NCBI RefSeq assembly: GCF_035934735.1
Contig: NZ_CP142396.1
Span: 2,046,001-2,110,000 of the forward strand
Direction of reading: 5' to 3'
Source: Sedimentibacter sp. MB31-C6
GTDB lineage: Bacteria > Bacillota > Clostridia > Tissierellales > Sedimentibacteraceae
Length of the DNA stretch: 64,000 nucleotides
In this document: piece by piece, positions 35,239 through 42,822 of the stretch
Position numbering within the stretch: position 1 is the first letter of the stretch
Layout of the letters: every line of letters begins with the position of its first letter
Notes under the pieces: generated by a model
What the model was told of the DNA's origin: nothing
What the model saw: only the letters and a program-made list of their open reading frames with translations
The model's database searches: none
Translations under genes and position numbers: made by a program

Positions 35239-35729
35239 AAAGCAAGGATATAGCATATTTAGGAGTATTGCTTGGAATAAATCAATTATTTATAATTCTT
35301 TCATCTGTAATAGAAACGAATACAATTATACTTTTTGCGGCTGCTGCTTTAATAATAGGCATTGTAAGAGTTGAATTTGGGGTTAAAAGCGGAGTGGTTT
35401 TTTACGTTGCTTCATGTATACTTGGATTCTTTTTAACTTTCAATAAAATTGAAATGATTACATATATTATTTTTTTTGGGTTATATAGCATAATTAAATC
35501 TATAATAGAATGTAAGATAGATAAAAAAGTTACTTCTTGGATAATTAAGATTATTTGTTTTAATTTATTAATTGTTATTTTATACTTTACAATAAAGGCA
35601 TTTATTGTTTTGAAGTTGTACTGGTGGATGATAGTTTTAGCTCAAGTTTTATTTTTAGTATACGATTATGCATTTACTGTATTTATAAATTATTATATCA
35701 ATATAATAAGACCAAAATTGAAACTGTAA
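35229..35729 (+). CDS. Small integral membrane protein
   Basis: 166 residues, mostly hydrophobic, with about five membrane helices ([53 protein letters not shown]). The layout resembles small S-component/YybS-like proteins, but I cannot assign a family with confidence. The frame is open from GTG 35205; ATG 35229 is the more natural start and overlaps the J-protein gene by 10 bp. It is the third gene of an overlapping DUF5685 - J-protein - membrane protein set, so a membrane-linked complex is possible. Confidence 0.7.
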   Translation: MLLKSKDIAYLGVLLGINQLFIILSSVIETNTIILFAAAALIIGIVRVEFGVKSGVVFYVASCILGFFLTFNKIEMITYIIFFGLYSIIKSIIECKIDKKVTSWIIKIICFNLLIVILYFTIKAFIVLKLYWWMIVLAQVLFLVYDYAFTVFINYYINIIRPKLKL

Positions 35730-35731
35730 CG

Positions 35732-35800
35732 ACGTAATTTGTAGGGGACGCATTGCATGCGTCCCGCGGTTTGCATAAAATGCAAACCCTACAACGTAAT
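35732..35800 (+). repeat. TGTAGGG element, full copy with flanking direct repeat
   Basis: The 54-bp element is at 35740-35793 (TGTAGGG ... CCCTACA). The heptamer ACGTAAT occurs on both sides, at 35732-35738 and 35794-35800, as a transposition target duplication would leave. It lies between convergent genes. Confidence 0.8.
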
Positions 35801-35808
35801 CGCGTGAA

Positions 35809-36555
35809 TCAAAATTGTTCATCATTTATCGCATTATATGTTAATGGTAATCTTCTTTTATGCTCAGTTTTTTCGTGGGCATTTTTTATTTTGGTAATGG
35901 CTTCTGGCGTTCCGTTACTTGTATTTATATATTCATCAATTTCTGAATAAGATACACCCATTTCTTTTTCATCTGTCTGTCCTTCAAAAAGACCTGCTGA
36001 AGGTGCTTTTTGAATTATACTTTCAGGGGCATTTAAAAATCTTAAAAACTCATATGTTTCAGTTACAGTTAAATCAGCAATTGGATTGAAATCATAGGCA
36101 CCATCACCCCATTTTGTATAATAACCCATATATACTTCGCTTTTATTTCCTGTACCTGCAACTAAATAATTTTTACTCTGACCAATACTATATAGAGTTG
36201 TCATTCTTAGTCGTGGAGCTATATTAGCTTTAGCTGTATCAGTAACATTTGATATTTCTTCAACAGAAGATAATAATGCTTTTTTAGTATTTGTTAAGTC
36301 AACTGTAATATAATCAATATTAAATTGATCAGCAACCTTTAGACCATCCTCCATATCTTCTCCAAAGTTACGTTTAGATTCACATGGCATAATTACTCCT
36401 AAAGTATTCTCGCAGGCCATTTTACATAAAATTCCTACTAAGGCACTGTCTTTACCACCACTGTTTCCGTAAATTATTCCAGATGCTTTTGATTTATTTA
36501 GTATTTCTTTTATAAAATTTACTCTGTTTTTTAATTCAATAACATAGTTTCTCAT
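35809..36555 (-). CDS. nadE: NAD+ synthase (ammonia-dependent type)
   Basis: A 248-residue N-type ATP pyrophosphatase that amidates nicotinate adenine dinucleotide. The PP-loop is YGNSGGKDSALVG. GTGNKSEVYMGYYTKWGDGAYDFNPI is the NaAD/ATP site (landmark near residue 140), and SAGLFEGQTDEKEMG lies near the C-terminus. It lacks the N-terminal glutaminase domain, so it uses free ammonia. It is second in the purA-nadE minus-strand operon (27-bp gap), with AAGGAGG in front. Confidence 0.92.
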   Translation of the reverse strand: MRNYVIELKNRVNFIKEILNKSKASGIIYGNSGGKDSALVGILCKMACENTLGVIMPCESKRNFGEDMEDGLKVADQFNIDYITVDLTNTKKALLSSVEEISNVTDTAKANIAPRLRMTTLYSIGQSKNYLVAGTGNKSEVYMGYYTKWGDGAYDFNPIADLTVTETYEFLRFLNAPESIIQKAPSAGLFEGQTDEKEMGVSYSEIDEYINTSNGTPEAITKIKNAHEKTEHKRRLPLTYNAINDEQF

Positions 36556-36582
36556 ACAATCCTCCTTATACTTTATCTGAGA

Positions 36583-37857
36583 TTACTTCATGATTAAATA
36601 ATCTTCTCTTTTAGCTCCAACTGATACATATTTAATTTTACAACCAATTTTTTCTTCAATGTATTTTACGTAAGCTAATGCTTTTTCTGGTAGGTCGGAT
36701 TCTTTTCTACAACTGCTGATATCGCATTTCCATCCATCTACATATTCGATAACTGGAGTTGCTATATCTAAGTAATCTCCTGTTGGAAAATATTCTATAA
36801 CTTTATCATTGATTTTGTATCCAGTGACTACTGGTACTTTATCTAGGTATGACAATATATCAAGCTTTGTTAACGCTAATACGTCTGCTCCCTGTACCAT
36901 TACACCAAATTTTGATGCAACTATATCAAAGGGACCAACTCTTCTTGGCCTTCCTGTAGCAGCTCCGTATTCTCCTCCGGCTTTTCTTAAGGCTTCAGCT
37001 TCGTCGCCAAACATTTCACATGTAAAAGGACCTTCTCCTACACAAGAAGAATAAGCTTTCATTATTCCAATAGTATTTGTAAGTTTATGTCCTGGTATTC
37101 CTGAACCAATAGGTGCGTATGCTGCAATAGTAGATGATGAAGAGGTATAAGGGTAAATACCAAAATCTATATCTCTAAGTGCTCCAAGCTGTGCTTCAAA
37201 CATAATTTTTTTGCCTTCTTTAATTGCTTTTTCAAGAAATATACCCGTGTCACATATGTAATCTTCTATTCCTTCCGAGAATTTTACTAACCAGTTATAT
37301 ATATCATCCGCCTTGAATGCTGTAGAATTATAACCCCCTTCGATTAGTAAGTTTTTCCACTGAACTATTTCTTTAACTTTAGATTGTAGACTTTTTTTAT
37401 TTAACAAATCTCCCATTCGGATTCCCTTTTTTAAATATTTATCACCATAAACAGGTGCAATACCTCTTCTAGTAGATCCAAATTTTTTATCTTTTAATCG
37501 CTCTTCTTCTAAGATATCTTGTTGTACGTTATATGGAAGACATATTATAGCTCTGTTGCTTATTTTAAGATTATCTGAAGTAATATTAATACCAGATTTT
37601 CTCAATTTGTTTATTTCACCATTGAGATGTTCTAAATCAATAACCATTCCATTGCCCATTACATTAGTAACATCAGCCCTTAAGATTCCCGATGGCAGTA
37701 AATTTAAAATATATTTACCAGAATCATTAATTACAGTATGGCCAGCATTGTTACCACCTTGATATCGGCAAACTATATCATATTCGCTAGATAATAAATC
37801 TACCATTCTTCCTTTGCCTTCGTCTCCCCAATTGATTCCAACTATTGCTGTAAGCAT
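36583..37857 (-). CDS. purA: Adenylosuccinate synthetase
   Basis: A 424-residue GTP-dependent enzyme joining IMP and aspartate in AMP synthesis. The N-terminal GINWGDEGKGRMVD loop contains the catalytic Asp, and NNAGHTV the histidine. STRRGIAPVYGDK and GAATGRPRRVGPFD are the IMP/Asp and guanine sites. TKLDIL is the GTP base motif. The RBS GGAGG is on the minus strand. A sigma-A-like promoter lies at 37887-37915. Confidence 0.95.
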   Translation of the reverse strand: MLTAIVGINWGDEGKGRMVDLLSSEYDIVCRYQGGNNAGHTVINDSGKYILNLLPSGILRADVTNVMGNGMVIDLEHLNGEINKLRKSGINITSDNLKISNRAIICLPYNVQQDILEEERLKDKKFGSTRRGIAPVYGDKYLKKGIRMGDLLNKKSLQSKVKEIVQWKNLLIEGGYNSTAFKADDIYNWLVKFSEGIEDYICDTGIFLEKAIKEGKKIMFEAQLGALRDIDFGIYPYTSSSSTIAAYAPIGSGIPGHKLTNTIGIMKAYSSCVGEGPFTCEMFGDEAEALRKAGGEYGAATGRPRRVGPFDIVASKFGVMVQGADVLALTKLDILSYLDKVPVVTGYKINDKVIEYFPTGDYLDIATPVIEYVDGWKCDISSCRKESDLPEKALAYVKYIEEKIGCKIKYVSVGAKREDYLIMK

Positions 37858-37886
37858 ATAAAACCTCCGTTTTGTTTAATAAAAAG

Positions 37887-37915
37887 ATTATATATTTTGT
37901 GAATATTAAAGTCAA
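37887..37915 (-). promoter_or_regulatory. purA-nadE promoter
   Basis: On the minus strand TTGACT (37915-37910) and TATAAT (37892-37887) are spaced by 17 bp. Further upstream (37941-37961) is a TGACA/TGTCA dyad with an 11-bp centre that could be an operator. Confidence 0.75.
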
Positions 37916-37987
37916 GGAATAAGTTCATATTAGTCTTTTATGACAAAAATTACAAATGTCAAAACAACAAAAACATGTTAAGTTTTG

Positions 37988-38016
37988 TTGATTAAGAGTA
38001 TACAATATGTTAAAAT
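37988..38016 (+). promoter_or_regulatory. Promoter of the DUF4015 lipoprotein gene
   Basis: TTGATT (37988-37993) and TAAAAT (38011-38016) with a 17-bp spacer, about 100 bp before the ATG. Confidence 0.5.
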
Positions 38017-38118
38017 ATTATGAACAATTAATTAACAACAGTTGGGTGATGGGTAACAATTGAATGTATATTGTTTGCTAATATCTATTAACATTGATTG
38101 ACAAAATCGGGAGGACTT

Positions 38119-39891
38119 ATGACTAAGAAAATTAAATGCGCTATTATATTTTTATTATTATCAATAATTTTAACCGCTTGTTCTAATCCAGTACAAGGGA
38201 ATACATCCACACCTGAGGAGGAAGAAATATTAGAACCTTCAGAAGAAAATCACGAAAATGAAGAAAAAGATGAAATTTCTGAAGAAGAAAAAGCAAAACT
38301 TGAATTAGAAAAGAAAATAGCAGAAAGAGAAGAATTAGAAAAAAAGAGAAAAGAAGAACTTGGAGAATTTTATGTTCCTTTAGTTCCAATAGGAGAAGAA
38401 AGAGAAAAAACACCAGTTGAAGTAAAAGCACTGTATGCAACCGGTTATACAGCGGGCAATGAATTAAATAGAGATAATATTGATGCATATGGCGAGTATG
38501 TAAAAGCTTTGGCGGATAACGACACAAAGAAGATTAATGAACTTTATCCAAAAGCTGAAGCTGCTAATAAGTTTGAACGAATAGTTGGACTTGCAATTGG
38601 TACAGAAATAAATGCTATTGTTATAAATGTTAAGGATGATAATGGCTTTATTACCTATGAAAGTCAAGTTAAAATAGTTCAAGATATGAACGAGAATACG
38701 CCTATTCCTATTAAAGATATTAATAATATGATTGAAATATTAAATGAATATGATATTTATACAATAGGTAGAATAGTTGCTTTTAAGGATAAGAACTTTG
38801 CGGTATTAAGTCCAGAACATTCAATACAATTGAAAACAGGAGGAACTTGGTTGGACCCTAACAGCGGGAATATTCCTTGGATAAATCCTTTTGATAAATA
38901 TGTATGGGATTATAATATAGCTATAGCTAAGGAAGCTGCACTTTTAGGATTTGACGAAATTCAATTTGATTATGTTCGTTTTCCTGATGGAGCTAAACAT
39001 TACAATCCTATAACAGAGTTTCCAGGAAGAGACGGAAGAGATAAAGATGAAGCAGTGGCTGACTTTTTAGAATATGCTTATAAAGAACTCGAACCATATA
39101 ATGTTTTTTTAGGAGCAGATGTTTTCGGATTGATAACAAGAACATGGGATGATTACCCAGAAGATATAGGACAAACATGGATTTTAATGGGAGAGCATGT
39201 TGATAATATGGCTCCTATGGTATATCCTAGCCATTATTCAACTGGATGGTATAATTTAGAGAATCCTAATGCAGAACCTTATTTAGTTGTTAAAGGAGCT
39301 ATGGAAGAAGCGTTAGAGAAAAATTCGTCTATGGAAAAACCACCAATTATAAGACCTTGGATACAGGATTTTGATTGGGCTGGAATAGAATATGGACCTA
39401 AAAAAATTAGAGATCAAATAATTGCAGCAAAAGAATTAGGTATAAATGAGTATATGATTTGGAATCCAGCTAACTCATATGATCCTTATTCATATATACT
39501 AAGTGATATAGAGAAAAAGTCAAATTATCCTGTTGATAAAGGAGAACTTGATTATAAAGAAAAATCACCTTCTGATGCAGCAGATAAATATTTATCAGGA
39601 ATGATGACTGAAAGATACAGTTATATGTATTTAATGACTCCTGTTGGAGACAGGGATAAGGAATTTGAGAAATTTGTTGAGATAGAACAATCTAAAGGAA
39701 ATAATCTATTAAATTACAAGGTATACAGTTATCAAATTGATGAAAATGATGAAAATAAAGCAACTGTAGATTTGTATTATAAACTTGAAACTACAAAAAA
39801 TGGAACATCAGAAATTATAGAAAAAGATAATGTTAAATGGGTGGCTATAAAAGAAAATAATATTTGGAAGATACAAGCTAATTTTAATTAA
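38119..39891 (+). CDS. DUF4015 putative glycoside hydrolase lipoprotein
   Basis: 590 residues. A lipoprotein signal ends in ILTAC (Cys near residue 19) and is followed by an acidic, lysine-rich linker of about 75 residues. The DUF4015 barrel spans residues ~95-430 (VKALYATGYTAGN; AIVINVKDDNGFITYES; FDEIQFDYVRFPDG with likely catalytic acids; DNMAPMVYPSHY). A C-terminal NTF2-like domain begins near SPSDAADKYLSGM. The family is predicted to cleave polysaccharides at the cell surface; no substrate is established here. ATG 38119 follows GGGAGG; the upstream TTG 38098 is unlikely. Monocistronic. Confidence 0.85.
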   Translation: MTKKIKCAIIFLLLSIILTACSNPVQGNTSTPEEEEILEPSEENHENEEKDEISEEEKAKLELEKKIAEREELEKKRKEELGEFYVPLVPIGEEREKTPVEVKALYATGYTAGNELNRDNIDAYGEYVKALADNDTKKINELYPKAEAANKFERIVGLAIGTEINAIVINVKDDNGFITYESQVKIVQDMNENTPIPIKDINNMIEILNEYDIYTIGRIVAFKDKNFAVLSPEHSIQLKTGGTWLDPNSGNIPWINPFDKYVWDYNIAIAKEAALLGFDEIQFDYVRFPDGAKHYNPITEFPGRDGRDKDEAVADFLEYAYKELEPYNVFLGADVFGLITRTWDDYPEDIGQTWILMGEHVDNMAPMVYPSHYSTGWYNLENPNAEPYLVVKGAMEEALEKNSSMEKPPIIRPWIQDFDWAGIEYGPKKIRDQIIAAKELGINEYMIWNPANSYDPYSYILSDIEKKSNYPVDKGELDYKEKSPSDAADKYLSGMMTERYSYMYLMTPVGDRDKEFEKFVEIEQSKGNNLLNYKVYSYQIDENDENKATVDLYYKLETTKNGTSEIIEKDNVKWVAIKENNIWKIQANFN

Positions 39892-39902
39892 TCGTAATTT
39901 CT

Positions 39903-39935
39903 TGTAGGGACGCAATTGTATGCGTCCCGTTTTTT
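39903..39935 (+). terminator. TGTAGGG half-element acting as terminator
   Basis: A half-length copy of the palindromic element (39903-39929) forms a GGGACGCA/TGCGTCCC hairpin followed by six T, 12 bp after the stop codon. The hairpin repeat thus appears to serve as the transcription terminator. Confidence 0.7.
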
Positions 39936-40019
39936 ATTATATAGGAAAGTTCTCCTTTCCTATAATAAAAAACGAGGATTGCAAAGGACGGAACGTCCTT
40001 GCGAAGCAACTCTTTTTAT
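39930..40019 (+). repeat. Composite multi-hairpin element, copy B (internally deleted)
   Basis: About 90 bp. It has the same left end and first two hairpins as copies A and C and the same GCAACTCTTTTTAT right end. The middle is missing: CGTCCTTGC runs straight into GAAGCAACTC. In the full copies TTGC occurs at both borders of the missing segment, so the deletion fits recombination or slippage between TTGC repeats. Confidence 0.85.
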
Positions 40020-40082
40020 ATACACGCAAACTATAGTGTATGTAAAACTAATACAATCGTAGGCAATTAATAAACAAAAAAC

Positions 40083-40110
40083 TTGACATTGAAAAATATG
40101 TTGTTATAAT
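40083..40110 (+). promoter_or_regulatory. asd promoter
   Basis: TTGACA (40083-40088) and TATAAT (40105-40110), spacer 16. The ~65-nt leader holds no lysine riboswitch that I can recognise. Confidence 0.75.
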
Positions 40111-40175
40111 ATTTATTATGCCAATTCGATATTATAATAATTAATATACAAAACAGAGATTCAAAAGGAGTTATT

Positions 40176-41189
40176 ATGAAAAAATATAATGTAGCAATTT
40201 TAGGAGCCACTGGTGCAGTAGGAAAAGAAATGTTGAAAGTTTTAGAAGAAAGGAATTTTCCGTTAAATGAGTTAAAGCTTTTAGCTAGTAAGAGAAGTGC
40301 AGGTGAAAAAATAGAATTTAAAGGTAATAAATATGTTATTGAAGAAGCCACTGAGAAATCATTTGAAAATATTCATGTAGTATTGTGTGCTGCGGAAAAT
40401 TATATAAGTGAAGCATTATCACCAGCTGCTGTTAAAGCAGGAGCTGTAGTAGTTGATAATAGTAGCGCATTTAGATTAAACGAAAATGTACCTCTAGTAG
40501 TACCTGAGGTAAATTATGAAGATGTTAAAAAACATAATGGTATTATAGCGAATCCAAATTGTTCAACTATTATAGCATTAACAGCGTTAAGCGAATTAAA
40601 TAAGTATTCTAAAATCAAAAAAATGGTTGTATCAACTTATCAAGCAGTTTCTGGTGCAGGAGTTAATGGAATAAAAGAGTTGGAACAGCAAATACAAGAT
40701 GCAAATCAAGACAAGCCTGTTGAAATAAAAACATTCCAATATCAAATTGCATATAATGTTATTCCTCAAATAGGGAACTTTGATGATATGGGGTATTCTG
40801 AAGAAGAAATGAAGTTACAAAATGAAGGTAGAAAAATATTCCACAATCCTGATTTAAAAGTAAATTGTACATGTGTTAGAGTTCCAGTGTACAGAAGTCA
40901 CTCAGAATCTATTACAATAGAGACAGAAAAGGAAATAACACCGGATAAGGCAAAGGAACTATTATCAAAGGCTCAAGGCGTTAAGTTGGTAGATGACTTA
41001 GTAAATAAAAAATATCCAATGCCATTAGATACTACTGACCAAGATTTAATATATGTAGGAAGAATAAGAAAAGATATAAGTAGTGAAAATTCTCTGGTAT
41101 TGTGGTGTTGTGGCGACCAAGTAAGAAAAGGAGCAGCAACAAATGCTGTTCAAATAGCAGAAGTTCTAGTAAAAGAAAATTTACTGTAG
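40176..41189 (+). CDS. asd: Aspartate-semialdehyde dehydrogenase
   Basis: A 337-residue NADPH enzyme reducing aspartyl phosphate for Lys/Met/Thr and diaminopimelate synthesis. The N-terminal GATGAVGKEML loop binds NADP. ANPNCSTI contains the catalytic cysteine, and RVPVYRSHSESI holds the substrate arginine and general-base histidine. The RBS is AAAAGGAG. The stop codon TAG (41187-41189) lies inside the TGTAGGG start of the palindromic element, so the original 3' end may have been altered by its insertion. Confidence 0.95.
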   Translation: MKKYNVAILGATGAVGKEMLKVLEERNFPLNELKLLASKRSAGEKIEFKGNKYVIEEATEKSFENIHVVLCAAENYISEALSPAAVKAGAVVVDNSSAFRLNENVPLVVPEVNYEDVKKHNGIIANPNCSTIIALTALSELNKYSKIKKMVVSTYQAVSGAGVNGIKELEQQIQDANQDKPVEIKTFQYQIAYNVIPQIGNFDDMGYSEEEMKLQNEGRKIFHNPDLKVNCTCVRVPVYRSHSESITIETEKEITPDKAKELLSKAQGVKLVDDLVNKKYPMPLDTTDQDLIYVGRIRKDISSENSLVLWCCGDQVRKGAATNAVQIAEVLVKENLL

Positions 41190-41238
41190 GGAACGCATTG
41201 CATGCGTCCCGCGGTATGCATAAAATGCATACTCTACA
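41185..41238 (+). repeat. TGTAGGG element overlapping the asd stop codon
   Basis: A full 54-bp copy (TGTAGGG ... CTCTACA) with two head-to-head hairpins. Its first bases supply the TAG stop of asd. Confidence 0.85.
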
Positions 41239-41317
41239 GTGGGGGATGTCAATAAAAAACATTGGACAAACATATATATATGGTATAAAGTATTATTAAT
41301 GGAGTGGAGGTATTTTC

Positions 41318-42571
41318 ATGGAATTAATAATTATTATTTTGCTTTTATTTTCTATATTAATTAATATTGTAGTATTAATTAAGTCATTACAAAATAAAAA
41401 TTCAGGAGAAACAATATCTGAATTAAAGGTATATTTAAATCAAAGCAATTCAAATATAACTGAATCTGTTACAAGAAAAATATCCGAATCAGAGCAGAAA
41501 CAATTAAGAGAACTTTTGACAAATAAAATGGAGACAGTTGAAAAATTAGAGCAAAATACAAGAATAATGACTGAAGCTTTCAGTAATTTTCGGGATAATA
41601 CTTCTAAAAGTATCAATGATTCAAATAATAAACTCACTGAAAGTTTAAATAATAACTTTTCTACTTTAAATGAAAAAATCAGTACAAGTCTTGATAAAAT
41701 TAATATTAGAGTAGAAGAAAGGCTTAATGAAGGATTTGAAAAAACAAAGAAAACTTTCGGAAATATATTAGAAAGACTATCAAAAATAGATGAGGCACAA
41801 AAGAAAATAGATAGTTTGTCAACAAATATTGTATCTTTACAAGATATATTAACAGATAAAAAAAGTAGAGGTACTTTTGGTGAAGTACAATTAAAACATA
41901 TTTTATCATCTATATTTGGTGAAAAAAGTAGTAAAATTTATGAACTGCAAAAAAAATTACCTAATGATACTATAGTTGATGCGGCTCTTTATATACCCGA
42001 ACCAGTAGGTACACTTTGTATTGATTCTAAATTTCCATTAGAAAATTATCAAAGAATGATTGATAAGAGCATTTCAGAAATAGAAAGAAAACAATTTATA
42101 AAAGATTTTAAAAATAATGTTAAAAAGCATATTAACGATATAGCTACTAAGTACATAATAGAAGATGTTACTTCAGAACAAGCAATTTTATTTATTCCTG
42201 CAGAAGCGATATTTGCAGAAATAAATGCCTATCATCAGGATTTAATAGATTATGCAGGAACTAAAAAGGTATGGATAGCTTCGCCTACAACTTTAATGTC
42301 TGTTTTATCTACCGTACAAGTAGTTTTAAGGAATATGGAAAGAGAAAAATATGCAAGTATTATACATGAGGAACTTAATAAGCTGGGTAAAGAATTTAAG
42401 AGGTATAAAACTAGGTGGGATTCTTTGGCAAGGGATATTAAAAGAGTTTCTGATGATGTAGATACAATAAATATTACGTCAAATAAAATTGAGAAAAAGT
42501 TTGATATGATATCAAAAGTTGAAATTGAAGATTATCAAGACGAAATTGAAGTGGGAGCTATAATTGAATAA
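41318..42571 (+). CDS. rmuC: DNA recombination protein RmuC
   Basis: 417 residues. An N-terminal membrane helix (residues 1-22) is followed by a long coiled coil (residues ~35-170). The nuclease-like RmuC domain follows, with RGTFGEVQLKHILSSIFG, CIDSKFPLENYQRM and QAILFIPAEAIFAEI. It is thought to limit inversions during repair at stalled forks. RBS GGAGG. Free-standing, followed by a tRNA gene. Confidence 0.93.
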   Translation: MELIIIILLLFSILINIVVLIKSLQNKNSGETISELKVYLNQSNSNITESVTRKISESEQKQLRELLTNKMETVEKLEQNTRIMTEAFSNFRDNTSKSINDSNNKLTESLNNNFSTLNEKISTSLDKINIRVEERLNEGFEKTKKTFGNILERLSKIDEAQKKIDSLSTNIVSLQDILTDKKSRGTFGEVQLKHILSSIFGEKSSKIYELQKKLPNDTIVDAALYIPEPVGTLCIDSKFPLENYQRMIDKSISEIERKQFIKDFKNNVKKHINDIATKYIIEDVTSEQAILFIPAEAIFAEINAYHQDLIDYAGTKKVWIASPTTLMSVLSTVQVVLRNMEREKYASIIHEELNKLGKEFKRYKTRWDSLARDIKRVSDDVDTINITSNKIEKKFDMISKVEIEDYQDEIEVGAIIE

Positions 42572-42657
42572 AAATTACCAGTAGGTTATCTAATAAAAAC
42601 AGAAAAAAAGTCTTGCTTTTTACTTAATATTATGCTACTATCTTAAAGTAGCATTTT

Positions 42658-42744
42658 GCCGCAGTGATGGAATTGGCAGACGTGACGGACTCAAAATCCG
42701 TTGGTGGCAACACCGTGGGGGTTCAAGTCCCTTCTGCGGCACCA
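42658..42744 (+). tRNA. tRNA-Leu (anticodon CAA)
   Basis: An 87-nt class II tRNA with encoded CCA. The acceptor GCCGCAG pairs with CTGCGGC (42734-42740). The anticodon stem ACGGA/TCCGT encloses loop CTCAAAA, with CAA at 42692-42694. A long variable arm and the T-loop GTTCAAGTC are present. Confidence 0.96.
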
Positions 42745-42751
42745 TATTGAT

Positions 42752-42793
42752 AGCCTATAAAATTGTACATAACAATTTTATAGGCTTTTTTTA
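42752..42793 (+). terminator. Intrinsic terminator after tRNA-Leu
   Basis: A 15-bp perfect stem (42752-42766 with 42772-42786), a 5-nt loop and seven T. Confidence 0.95.
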
Positions 42794-42822
42794 ACAGTAA
42801 GAAAAATTTAGATGGGGGAACT

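Noticed and set aside
40020-40175. Lysine riboswitch in the asd leader
   Set aside because: The leader after the promoter is only about 65 nt, too short for the lysine aptamer.
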